Below, piece after piece: positions 8,739 to 16,879 of a DNA stretch of 64,000 nt; the stretch's first letter is position 1, and each line of letters opens with the position of its first letter. A program made the translations under genes and the position numbers. The notes under the pieces are model-generated. The model was not told the DNA's origin and ran no database searches. It saw only the letters and a program-made list of their open reading frames with translations. Source of the stretch: Caulobacter hibisci (GTDB lineage: Bacteria > Pseudomonadota > Alphaproteobacteria > Caulobacterales > Caulobacteraceae); the NCBI RefSeq assembly GCF_016135805.1, contig NZ_JADWOX010000002.1, positions 248,001 through 312,000 on the forward strand, read 5' to 3'.

Positions 8739-11045
8739 TCAGAAGCTGTGGCGGACCTCGAGATAGACCGTGCGCGGGTCCGTCCAACTGGCCGAATAGA
8801 AGGTGGCGTAGGCCGGCGAGCCGTTCGTCGTGCCCAGGCCCGACCAGACGAGATAGCGACGGTCGAGAAGGTTGCGGCCGCGCAGGGCCGCCCTCCAGGC
8901 GCCGTCGGGGCTTTTCCAGCGCAGGGCCGCGTCCAGGAAGGTCTGCGGCGGCATGCGGTTGTACGGGCTGTTGGCCGCGGTCAGGAAGGTGGCGCCCTGA
9001 TAGGAAAGGTCGACGCCCAGCGTGAACTCGCCGGGGAGGCCGATGGGCAGGCGGTAGTCGCTTGCGACTTTTCCCTGGAACTTGGGCGCGTTGGGCAGGG
9101 GCGAGCCGGAGTGCGCCGAGGTCGGTACGATCGCGCCGCCGGCCAGCACCACCTGGCTGTAGGTCCCGCGATAGGTGTCGAGCTCCGTGTCCAGCCAGGA
9201 GGCGGTGGCGTCGAGACTCCAGTCGCTCGTGATCTGGGCCGCTGCCTCCAGCTCGATCCCCACCGAATGGCCGTCGCCGGCGTTGAATCGTCGGCTCATC
9301 GCCGTCAGTGGGTCGTAAGCGCTGATCTGGATGTCGGTGAAGTCGTTCCAGAACACCGCACCGTTCAGGCGCACACGCCCTCCCGATAGATCGCTCTTCA
9401 CCCCCGCCTCGTAGGTGGTGACCTTCTCGGGCGCATAGGGTGTGACCGCCTGGCGCGAATTGCTGGGACTATTGGCGCGGAAGTCGAAGCCGCCCGACTT
9501 GGCGCCCTGGCTGATCGAGGCATAGGCCTTGACCCCCGGCGCGGCCTGGAAGGTGGCCGCCAGCCGCGGCAGCAGCTGGGTCCAGCTCTTGTGAGCCTTC
9601 ACATGCCAAGCCGTCGCGGTCGGCGCGCCGTAGAGGATCGCCAGCTCGTCGGCGACCTGGGAGACGTCGGTGAGCGTGAAGGTGTGGTCGCCGCCAGCGA
9701 TCAGCCAGCTCAGCGTCTCTTCGGTCGTATGGCGCTCGAGATTGTAGCGCAGGCCGCCGGTCAGGGTCAGGCGCGGGGTCAGGTCGTAGTCGGTCTGGAC
9801 ATAGGCGGCGGCGTTGTAGGTCTTCTGGTCGATGGCGGCGTGCACCGGCGTGAAGACGATCCGGTTGGGCGAGCCGTAGAAGGTGGTCGAGGCGTTGACG
9901 TTGCGCCGGGTGATCCAGTCCTCATAGAGCAGGTAGATCCCGGCCACGATGCGAGCCTTGCCCGCCATTCCGCTCAGCTTGAGGTCCTGGGACCAGGCGT
10001 TGTCGTAGTAGCGCAGCGGCGAGGAATTGCGGGCGAAGCGGTCGCCGGTGTTGTCGTAGTTGGCGTGGTCCTCGAACACTCGCCATGCTGTGACGCTGGA
10101 CAGGCTCCAGTCCGGCGAAAGCCTGTAGAGCGTGGTCGCCGTCACGCCGGCCTGCCGATAGCGGTTCTTCGGGTAGATCGGTGAATTCAGCGCGTACTTG
10201 TCGGCGTTGAGCAGGTTGCCGTAGCCGCGATTGAGGCTGTCGTCGGCGGTGCCATCCAGGGCCAGGGTGAAGTCGAGGTCGGCGTTCGGCGTGAACCGCA
10301 GCTTGGCGCGGGCCTGGGTGAGGGCGATGTCGTTCTCGCGGCGGCCTAGGGTGCGGTTGTAGTCGGTCCCATCGCGCTGGTGGCGGCTGATGGCGAAGCT
10401 GCCATAGACCTTGTCCTCGACAATCGGACCGCTGACCAGGACGCCCAGCTTGATCTCGTCGAACGAGCCGTAGCCCGCCAGCAGTTCGCGCCGGACCTGG
10501 TTGTCGGGAACCACGGTGGTCAGCCGCACCGCGCCGCCCTCGACCTGGTGGCCCAGGTGGATCACCGGGCCGCGGTCGACCTGGATGTCGGCGACATCCA
10601 GAAGCTCCTGCATCGCGCCGAGATTGCGGGTGATGTAGACCCCGTCGACGAAGGTGCCGACCGAGGGCTCGCCCTGGGCGTCCAACTCGCCGATGCCGCG
10701 CAGGAAATACTGGGCGGCCGAGTAGCTCATCGTGTTGCGCGGCTGGTAGAGGTTGGGCGTCAGGTTGACGAGGTCCAGCGTGCTGGCCACGCCCCGGCGC
10801 TCCAGCACATCCGCCGTCAGCACCGAGATCGAGGCCGGGTCGCCCTGGGCCAGGGCCGCCTTTCGCTCGGTTTGCTTGGCGGCGGTCACGACCACGCGAT
10901 CGACCTCGGCCGCCGAGGCGTCGGGCGCGTCCGCAAGGTCGGGGTCGGCCGCGTGGGCGGCCGAGAAGCTGACGAAGGCGAGCGCGACGCCCGCAATGAG
11001 GCGGCGTTTGAGGCGCGGACGCGCCGGCGTTTGGATCTGTCGCAA
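8739..11045 (-). CDS. TonB-dependent outer-membrane receptor
   Basis: This 768-residue protein has a Sec signal peptide of about 32 residues ending AAHA, then a TonB-box-like segment (DRVVVTAAK, about 48-56). A plug domain follows (TLDLVNLTPNLYQPR, RGIGELDAQGEPSVGTFVDGVYI), then a long beta-barrel ending in an aromatic residue (VRHSF), as expected for outer-membrane insertion. The receptor imports a bulky or scarce solute using TonB energy. Its place among binding proteins and desulfonation genes suggests an organosulfur ligand, but this is inference. The plug motif that usually reads RGPQGTLFG is replaced by RGPVIHLGHQVEGGA, which is unusual. An AT-rich stretch upstream probably holds its promoter. 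Confidence 0.93.
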   Translation of the reverse strand: MRQIQTPARPRLKRRLIAGVALAFVSFSAAHAADPDLADAPDASAAEVDRVVVTAAKQTERKAALAQGDPASISVLTADVLERRGVASTLDLVNLTPNLYQPRNTMSYSAAQYFLRGIGELDAQGEPSVGTFVDGVYITRNLGAMQELLDVADIQVDRGPVIHLGHQVEGGAVRLTTVVPDNQVRRELLAGYGSFDEIKLGVLVSGPIVEDKVYGSFAISRHQRDGTDYNRTLGRRENDIALTQARAKLRFTPNADLDFTLALDGTADDSLNRGYGNLLNADKYALNSPIYPKNRYRQAGVTATTLYRLSPDWSLSSVTAWRVFEDHANYDNTGDRFARNSSPLRYYDNAWSQDLKLSGMAGKARIVAGIYLLYEDWITRRNVNASTTFYGSPNRIVFTPVHAAIDQKTYNAAAYVQTDYDLTPRLTLTGGLRYNLERHTTEETLSWLIAGGDHTFTLTDVSQVADELAILYGAPTATAWHVKAHKSWTQLLPRLAATFQAAPGVKAYASISQGAKSGGFDFRANSPSNSRQAVTPYAPEKVTTYEAGVKSDLSGGRVRLNGAVFWNDFTDIQISAYDPLTAMSRRFNAGDGHSVGIELEAAAQITSDWSLDATASWLDTELDTYRGTYSQVVLAGGAIVPTSAHSGSPLPNAPKFQGKVASDYRLPIGLPGEFTLGVDLSYQGATFLTAANSPYNRMPPQTFLDAALRWKSPDGAWRAALRGRNLLDRRYLVWSGLGTTNGSPAYATFYSASWTDPRTVYLEVRHSF

Positions 11046-11100
11046 GGTGTCCCCCAGAACTGGTTTCGGCTTGCGGCAATTCCACGGTTGGGTGGGGCGA

Positions 11101-11160
11101 TCAAACGATTATGTTGAATATAAGATATTGAATTATAAGTGAAAAATTCTGAATTGGCGT
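11101..11160 (-). promoter_or_regulatory. AT-rich promoter region of the TonB receptor gene
   Basis: This is one of the few strongly AT-rich stretches in the window. Read on the minus strand it contains a perfect TATAAT (11132-11137), about 90 bases before the receptor ATG. No clear TTGACA-like element sits 17 bases upstream, so the -10 assignment is tentative. Confidence 0.4.
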
Positions 11161-11221
11161 ACGGGTGCGCTCCCGGCGCTGCGCGGCGGAAGGGCGTGAC
11201 CAATGCGGCGGGTTCCATCGT

Positions 11222-12569
11222 TCAAGAGGCGGCGCTGATGGCGTCCGGCGGTCCGTGCGGCCAGGTCGGGCGGCCAAGGCCCAGACGCTCGCGCAAGCTG
11301 GTCGCGCGGCTTGCGGGTGTGATGCGACCACGCCGGACAAGTTCGGGCAGGACGAGATCGATGAAATCGGTGAGGCCGCCTGGAAGGGTGGCGGGCATGA
11401 GATTGAACCCGTCGCATCCGTAGGCCTCGAACATCGCCTCCAGCGCATCGGCGACGTCGATGGGATCGCCCACCACCTGCCAATGACCGCGACCGGGCGC
11501 CAGGCGCTGATAGAGCTGTCGAACGCTGAGCCCTTCGCGCCGGGCAAGGTCCAGCACCAGCGACTGTCGACCCTGGGCGGTCTGCGAGGGCGGCCGGGCC
11601 GGCAGGGGCGCGTCCAGATCCAGCGGCGGCAGCGGGTCCCCGCCGGAGAGGTTGCGCAGGAGGTCCAGGCCCACGATCGGATCGACGAGGGACTGCAGGG
11701 CTTCCAGTTTGGCCTGCGCCTCCTGCCGGGTCGGGGCGACGATCGGCACGACACCGGGCAGGATCTTGAGGTCGCCCGGGCGACGGCCGTGGGCGGGCAG
11801 GCGGCCCTTGAGGTCGGCATAGAAGGCCGCGGCGCTCTCGGGGCTGGATTGCGCGGTGAAGACCAGATCGGCGGTGCGGGCGGCCAAGGCCTTGCCGGGC
11901 TCGGAGCTTCCGGCCTGGACGATGATTGGCCGCCCCTGCGGCGGGCGGGGAATGTTCAGAGGGCCGCGAACCCGAAAGTGCTCTCCAGCATGGTCGAGGC
12001 GGTGGAGGCCGTTCGGATCGAAGAACCGGCCGCTGCTGGAAGGCGCTGTCGTCCCAGCTGTCCCAAAGCCCGCGGACGACATCGACGAATTCCTCGGCCC
12101 GGGCGTAGCGGTCGGCGTGCGGGATCGGCGCCTGGTGTCCGAAGTTGAAGGCCGCGCCGGGGTCGGCCGAAGTGACGGCGTTCCAGCCGGCCCGGCCATC
12201 GCTGAGATGGTCGAGGGAGGCGTACTGGCGGGCCAGGACGTACGGGTCCGAAAAGCTGGTCGAGGCGGTGGCGACGAGCCCGATCGTGCTGGTGGTCGCG
12301 GCCAGAGCCGAGAGCAGGGTGAGCGGCTCGAAGCCATAGACGCCGTTGTGGGCCTTGCGGCTGGCGGCCTCCGGCGACTCCAGTTGCACCTCCACGAAGT
12401 CGGCGAGGAAGTAGAGGTCAAAGCCCGCAGCCTCGGCCTGCCGCGCCAGAGCGACATGCTCGGACAGGCGGCGCAGGGTCCACGCAGTCGGATCGCGCCA
12501 GGCGGCCACGTGGTGGCCGGCCGGGTGCACGAACAAGCCCAGGATCATCTGTTCGCCGCGCCGGCGCAT
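11222..12569 (-). pseudogene. LLM-class FMN-dependent monooxygenase (NtaA/SnaA/SoxA/DszA type), frameshifted
   Basis: Two overlapping reverse frames make one protein. Frame 1 starts at the ATG at 12569 with AAGGAGG four bases upstream. It encodes about 179 residues of a flavin-dependent monooxygenase (HVALARQAEAAGFDLYFLAD, DHLSDGRAGWNAVTS, RYARAEEFVDVVRGLWDSWD). The homology then continues in the next frame (SGRFFDPNGLHRLDHAG, RGPLNIPRPPQGRPIIVQAG, AARTADLVFTA) to a stop at 11222. The shift lies at about 12030-12040, where roughly three to five codons usually found in the family are also missing. Members oxidise sulfonates, dibenzothiophene sulfone or polyaminocarboxylates with FMNH2. The gene is either broken or affected by a base-calling error. 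Confidence 0.8.
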
Positions 12570-12669
12570 CTGCCCTCCTTGTCCTTTCGGACGGGAGGCG
12601 GACCCTAGGCGTCGGTGGCCTGGGCGATAATCCTGGCGATTGTCCGGTTATTGCGGACGAATTGGTCCG

Positions 12670-13587
12670 CTATGCCGCACTCAAACGCTGGGCCGAAGGT
12701 TGGGCGGGCAGCAGGGCGCCGGCCAGGAAATCGACGAACAGCTTGACTTTGGGCGAGTTGAACCGGCTCTGCGGCCACAGCGCCCGGAAGACGCCGCGAT
12801 GGGCGACGTAGGGGTCCAGCACCGGGACCAGACGTCCGTCCTGCAGTTGGGCGTGCACGGCGTAGTCGGGCAAACAGGCAACGCCCATGCCCTGCTCGGC
12901 CATCTGCACCAGCGGCTCGATCGTGCTGGCGACCACGCTGCGCGGCAGGTCCAGAGACAGCTCCGCGCCGTCCCGCAGCAGCCGCCAGGGCGCCAGCTTG
13001 CCGGTCGCCGGATACTTGTGATGCAGGCAGGCGTGGCCGAGCAGGTCCTCGGGCGCCGCGGGAGCGCCGTGGCGCGCGAAATAGGCCGGCGCGCCGACCA
13101 GCCGGTGGCCGAACGTGCCCAGGGTGCGGGTGATCAGTTGGGAGTCGCTGGCCTCGCCGGTGCGCACCACCACGTCGAAACCCTCGTTGATCAGGTCGAC
13201 GATCCGGTCGGTGAAGTCGAGATCCAGCTCGACGCAGGGATAGGCCCGCATGAAGCCGGTCAGGGCTGGCATCATCAGCATGCCCACCAGTGGCAGGCTG
13301 ACACGCAGGCGCCCGCGCGGCGCGCCCTGGCCCTCCGTCAGCTCGGCCTCGGCCTGGGCGATCTCGCCCTGGATGCGCTGGCAACGCTCGAGAAAGACCT
13401 CGCCCTCCGGCGTCAGGGCGATGGAGCGGGTGCTGCGATGAAAGAGCCGCACCCCCAGCCGCTCCTCCAGCCTGGCCACGGCCTTGCCGACGCCCGACGA
13501 CGAGATGCCGAGATTGCGTCCCGCCAAGGTGAAGTTGCGGGTCTCGGCGGCCTGGATGAACACATTGAGCTGGCCGAAATTATCCAC
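12670..13587 (-). CDS. LysR-family transcriptional regulator
   Basis: The protein is about 305 residues from the GTG at 13585-13587, which has AGAGGA nine bases upstream. An upstream ATG at 13632 adds 15 residues but lacks a ribosome site. The N-terminal winged helix-turn-helix is typical (FIQAAETRNFTLAGRNLGIS, GVGKAVARLEERLGVRLF). The effector domain follows (LRVSLPLVGMLMMPALTGF). It resembles the group of LysR regulators that control neighbouring oxidoreductase genes. It sits upstream of and parallel to the monooxygenase, about 100 bases away. It may control the sulfur locus, but no operator was proven. Confidence 0.9.
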   Translation of the reverse strand: MDNFGQLNVFIQAAETRNFTLAGRNLGISSSGVGKAVARLEERLGVRLFHRSTRSIALTPEGEVFLERCQRIQGEIAQAEAELTEGQGAPRGRLRVSLPLVGMLMMPALTGFMRAYPCVELDLDFTDRIVDLINEGFDVVVRTGEASDSQLITRTLGTFGHRLVGAPAYFARHGAPAAPEDLLGHACLHHKYPATGKLAPWRLLRDGAELSLDLPRSVVASTIEPLVQMAEQGMGVACLPDYAVHAQLQDGRLVPVLDPYVAHRGVFRALWPQSRFNSPKVKLFVDFLAGALLPAQPSAQRLSAA

Positions 13588-13895
13588 GCGGGGGAGTCCT
13601 CTACGACTGTCTGCGACGGCCCTCGTCGCCATAGAGACGGGGACGCGCGTCCGTAGGCAAGTGAGGTTTGTTCAACACAAGATTGTGCGGCCTCAATGCT
13701 CGGTCCGATGGTCGCTTCGGACTCAGTGGTCCGCTCTCTGTGGACCCCAAGGCGTGACCCGCAAGGTCAAACCGCTGGGGCTGGATCGTTACGAGAACCC
13801 AGCCGAGCACGGCTGGCAGATGGCTTTGGCGGCCACCGATCCGGCAAGCAAAGCTCGACGGCGTGGCGACGATCGTCGTTCTATGGCGCGAGTCC
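13588..13895. other. 308-base intergenic region
   Basis: This lies between the LysR gene and the broken acetyltransferase gene, which are divergent. It should hold both promoters. I see no clear -35/-10 pair, RNA or repeat in it. Confidence 0.5.
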
Positions 13896-14241
13896 ATGAC
13901 GCTGCACTGCGATCGTGATCCCATCTTTCGTCCCAGCGCCGAGGGCCACCTTGCCTTCGAAAGCTTTGTCGTCGGTCGGATCGACGCCGAGGACAGCGCG
14001 GTGGTAGTCGCCTTGCTCGGCGAACAGATCGTCGGCTACGGCATAGGCGGGCGCCGACCGGCCTATTTCGAGCCAGGCGAGCATGGCCTGATCACCGATC
14101 TGGATGTATCGGCCAGCCATCGCCGACGGCGGCGTCGGGGAACTGCTGCTCGGCGCGCTTTGCGATTGGTTCGCCGAGCGCGGCGTACGCCGGGTCGAGG
14201 CCGAGGTCGTCATGGCCGATGAACTGAGGTCCTCGGGGTAA
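13896..14241 (+). pseudogene. GNAT-family acetyltransferase, frameshifted and short
   Basis: From the ATG at 13896 the frame reads a GNAT-like core (VVVALLGEQIVGYGIGG, HGLITDLDVSASHRR). At about 14118-14130, within a run of CGG/CGA repeats, the acetyl-CoA-binding loop continues only in another frame. There it reads RGVGELLLGALCDWFAERG, then VRRVEAEVVMADELRSSG, and stops at 14241. RGVGELL is the expected R/Q-x-x-G-x-A/G-type loop. Even after repair the protein is about 115 residues and lacks the usual final strand, so it may be truncated as well as frameshifted. The substrate is unknown. Confidence 0.65.
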
Positions 14242-14288
14242 AAGACGCAGCCGCGGGCTCGCGTCCTCACGGGACGAGCGTTTGGTCC

Positions 14289-16568
14289 CTATCGTCGCTT
14301 GGCGAACTCGTTGCCTGCGGACCGCGCATCCGTTCCGACGATTGACGCCGAGATGTGACAAACCAGGCCGGTTGGGGCGAAGTCGATGACGCAGGCGCCG
14401 CCGACCTCGGCGCCGATGCCGCGCTCGAGCAGCCGCGTGCCGAACCCGCGTCGCCTCGGCGCTGTAACGGGCGGGCCGCCGGTTTCCCGCCAGGTCATTT
14501 CCAGATGGTCCTGATCGGCGCCATCTAGGCGCCATGAGATTTCGACCACGCCCTCGGGCGCCGACCAGGCGCCGTGCTTGAGCGCGTTGGTCGCCAGTTC
14601 CTGCAAGGCCATCGCAAAACCCAGGGCGACCTGCGGCGGCAGTCCGACATCGGGACCGATGACGCGAAGGCGCGCGGCTTTGTCGACGACGTAGGGGGCA
14701 GCCGCCACCGAAACGATCTCCGCGAGGCTGGCGCTCTCCCAGTTCTGCCTAGTCAGTACGTCGTGAGCCTGGGAGAGCGCCACCAGCCGGCTCTCGATCG
14801 CCGCCTGAAGATCTGGTGGGGCGCCGTTATTCCGCAACGTCTGGAAAGTGATCGATTGGACGGTGGTGAGGGTATTCTTGACCCGATGGTTTAGCTCGTT
14901 GATCAACAGCGACTGCTGGCGCGCCCAACCTTTCTCCAGAGTGATATCGCGCACCACACGGACCCCGTAGGGCGGTCTGCCGTCGGCGCCATCGACCCTG
15001 GACGCCCTCAGTTCCACCCATGCCGCCTGGCCATCGCCGCGCACGAATGTCTTTTCGAGAGCGTAGCTATCAAGCTTGCCAGCCATCTGACGGCTGAACA
15101 GTTCACGCTCTTCGACCTGTTGCTCGGGGGCGCTGTCGTCCCAGATGGTCATATTCAGGAGTTCGGCGCGATCGCGGCCCGTTATCGTACACAGTTGCTC
15201 GTTGACCTTGAGGATCCGACCGTTCGGATCGACCTCGGCGATGCCGACCGAGGCGCGTTCATAGGTCGCCCGCAGCCTCTGATCCTGCTCGGCGAGACGC
15301 TCGCGCGCGTCGACCAGATCGGTGAGATCGCGCAGGTAGGCCGTGAAGTGAAGACCGTCTTCGAGGCCCACGACATTGATCGAGATTTCAACGGGGAATG
15401 CCTTTCCTTGACGCAGGGCATGCATCTCGAGCCTTCGACCCAGCACCGTCGAGCGGCCGGTTCGGACGTAATGTTCCAAGCCCCTGCGATGGGCGTCGCG
15501 AAAGGCTGCGGGAACGATCAGATCAGCAAGGTCGCGACCGACGGCTTGTGCACGGGGCAATCCGAACATCCGCTCGGCCTGGCCGTTCCAGTCCACCACA
15601 CGGCCGTCGGCGGTCATGGTGACGATCGCGTCCAGTGCGGCGTCGAATACGGCGGCCTTCGTCGCCTGCGCTCGCGCGAGCGCCGACTGCGTGCGGCCTT
15701 CGTCCGTTGCGGCCGCTAGCAGCAACAGCGTTGCAGCCGTGATCGCTATGAAATCGGCCGCGTGCAGCGCCGGCGCGGACGAGCCCGCCGTCAGAGCGGC
15801 CAGCGGCCCTATGCCGAGGCTCACGCTGACGAGGGCCGCCACGGCGGTGGCCACGAGCGCCAGGCTTACCCCGCGAACCCGGGTTGCGATCGCCACCCAA
15901 GCCAGCACCGGGAACAGGTGCCAGGTGCGTAACGGCAACGGCGTGAGGTCGAGAAATACGAGGAACGGTGCGAGCGAACCTGCTGTAACGCCGGTGAGGA
16001 GTCGCCCTGATGGAAGGTTGGACTTGGTTCGGCTCCAAGACAAAATCAAAGGCGCGACCAGCAACGTGCCAGTGAAATGGCCCACGAACCAGGTGACGAG
16101 GGCCAAGCCACCTTTAGCTGCAGGGCTGACCTGGCTGGCCACTAGCGCCGCCACGCCGGGAACCGCCGAGATGGCTGCTCCGATCAAAGCGGCAAGGATG
16201 AAGATCACCGCGTCTCGCATACTGGCGAGGCTCGGATCGAACCGGATCTTGCGGTTCAAGACGCCGGCCGGGACAGCTGCGCTGAGCGCGCTAACCAGGG
16301 CGATTACAGCGTCTGCCCAGAAGGGAGGAGCGCTATCGACGATCAGGGCCGCGGCCAACCGGCCGAAAAATATCGCTGGCCAGAGCCGCGCGCCACCGAG
16401 CAGCAATGCTGCGAACGCCACGCCGGACGCCGGCCAAACCGCGGTGCTCGCGCCTCTGTAAGCGCCCCAATTCAGGCCGGCCAAGGCTAACGCAAGATAA
16501 GCAACCGCGAGAAACAGAAGCCGTGGGGCGTCGGTCCGCCGCGGAAGGAAGTCAAATGCGGTCAACAC
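14289..16568 (-). CDS. MASE1-PAS-PAS sensor histidine kinase of the HWE family
   Basis: From the GTG at 16566-16568 the protein is 759 residues. A TTG at 16697 would add 43 poorly conserved residues. Residues about 10-290 form a multi-span MASE1 sensor (NWGAYRGASTAVWPASGVAFAALLL is its signature region, read as two parts). Two PAS domains follow at about 305-415 and 435-545. The kinase core has the HWE-type phosphoacceptor NELNHRVKNTL (His561) and the diagnostic WRE in the ATPase part (MTWRETGGPP). HWE kinases in alphaproteobacteria often feed the PhyR-NepR-EcfG general stress pathway, but others control different outputs. No response regulator is adjacent. It ends 47 bases from the convergent acetyltransferase remnant. 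Confidence 0.88.
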   Translation of the reverse strand: MLTAFDFLPRRTDAPRLLFLAVAYLALALAGLNWGAYRGASTAVWPASGVAFAALLLGGARLWPAIFFGRLAAALIVDSAPPFWADAVIALVSALSAAVPAGVLNRKIRFDPSLASMRDAVIFILAALIGAAISAVPGVAALVASQVSPAAKGGLALVTWFVGHFTGTLLVAPLILSWSRTKSNLPSGRLLTGVTAGSLAPFLVFLDLTPLPLRTWHLFPVLAWVAIATRVRGVSLALVATAVAALVSVSLGIGPLAALTAGSSAPALHAADFIAITAATLLLLAAATDEGRTQSALARAQATKAAVFDAALDAIVTMTADGRVVDWNGQAERMFGLPRAQAVGRDLADLIVPAAFRDAHRRGLEHYVRTGRSTVLGRRLEMHALRQGKAFPVEISINVVGLEDGLHFTAYLRDLTDLVDARERLAEQDQRLRATYERASVGIAEVDPNGRILKVNEQLCTITGRDRAELLNMTIWDDSAPEQQVEERELFSRQMAGKLDSYALEKTFVRGDGQAAWVELRASRVDGADGRPPYGVRVVRDITLEKGWARQQSLLINELNHRVKNTLTTVQSITFQTLRNNGAPPDLQAAIESRLVALSQAHDVLTRQNWESASLAEIVSVAAAPYVVDKAARLRVIGPDVGLPPQVALGFAMALQELATNALKHGAWSAPEGVVEISWRLDGADQDHLEMTWRETGGPPVTAPRRRGFGTRLLERGIGAEVGGACVIDFAPTGLVCHISASIVGTDARSAGNEFAKRR

Positions 16569-16879
16569 AGCCTCGAAAGACGACTTGGGCGAGCATGGCA
16601 CGAGCGGTCTCAGAGTAGGACAGAAATTGTGTTGCTGTGCACGAGGAGGACCAGTCACAAGCCGGCTTCGCCTGAGTTTGCGTAGAGAACAGCGCAACCT
16701 CCGTTGAGCGTGATGGGTTTAAAAGGCCCATCCTACGGAGACGACATGACCACCAGGCCCGCCGCCGCTGAGGTGCAGCGATTGGGGAGCCGGGAGGCCG
16801 GCTGAGGCAAAGCTGATGAAGGAGATGCATGGGCGTCCCGGCAGGGCGGCGGCTTTCTCTGATCAAGGTGCGCGGGGCG
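16569..16879. other. 311-base intergenic region
   Basis: This lies between the kinase gene start and the end of the molybdenum subunit gene. It contains a 19-codon open frame on the plus strand (16744-16803) with GGAG five bases ahead of its ATG. That frame has no recognisable family and I do not call it as a gene. Confidence 0.4.

Noticed and set aside
16744..16803. 19-codon frame with a GGAG ribosome-like site
   Set aside because: It is too short and without family resemblance. It may be a leader peptide, but no downstream gene on that strand supports this.
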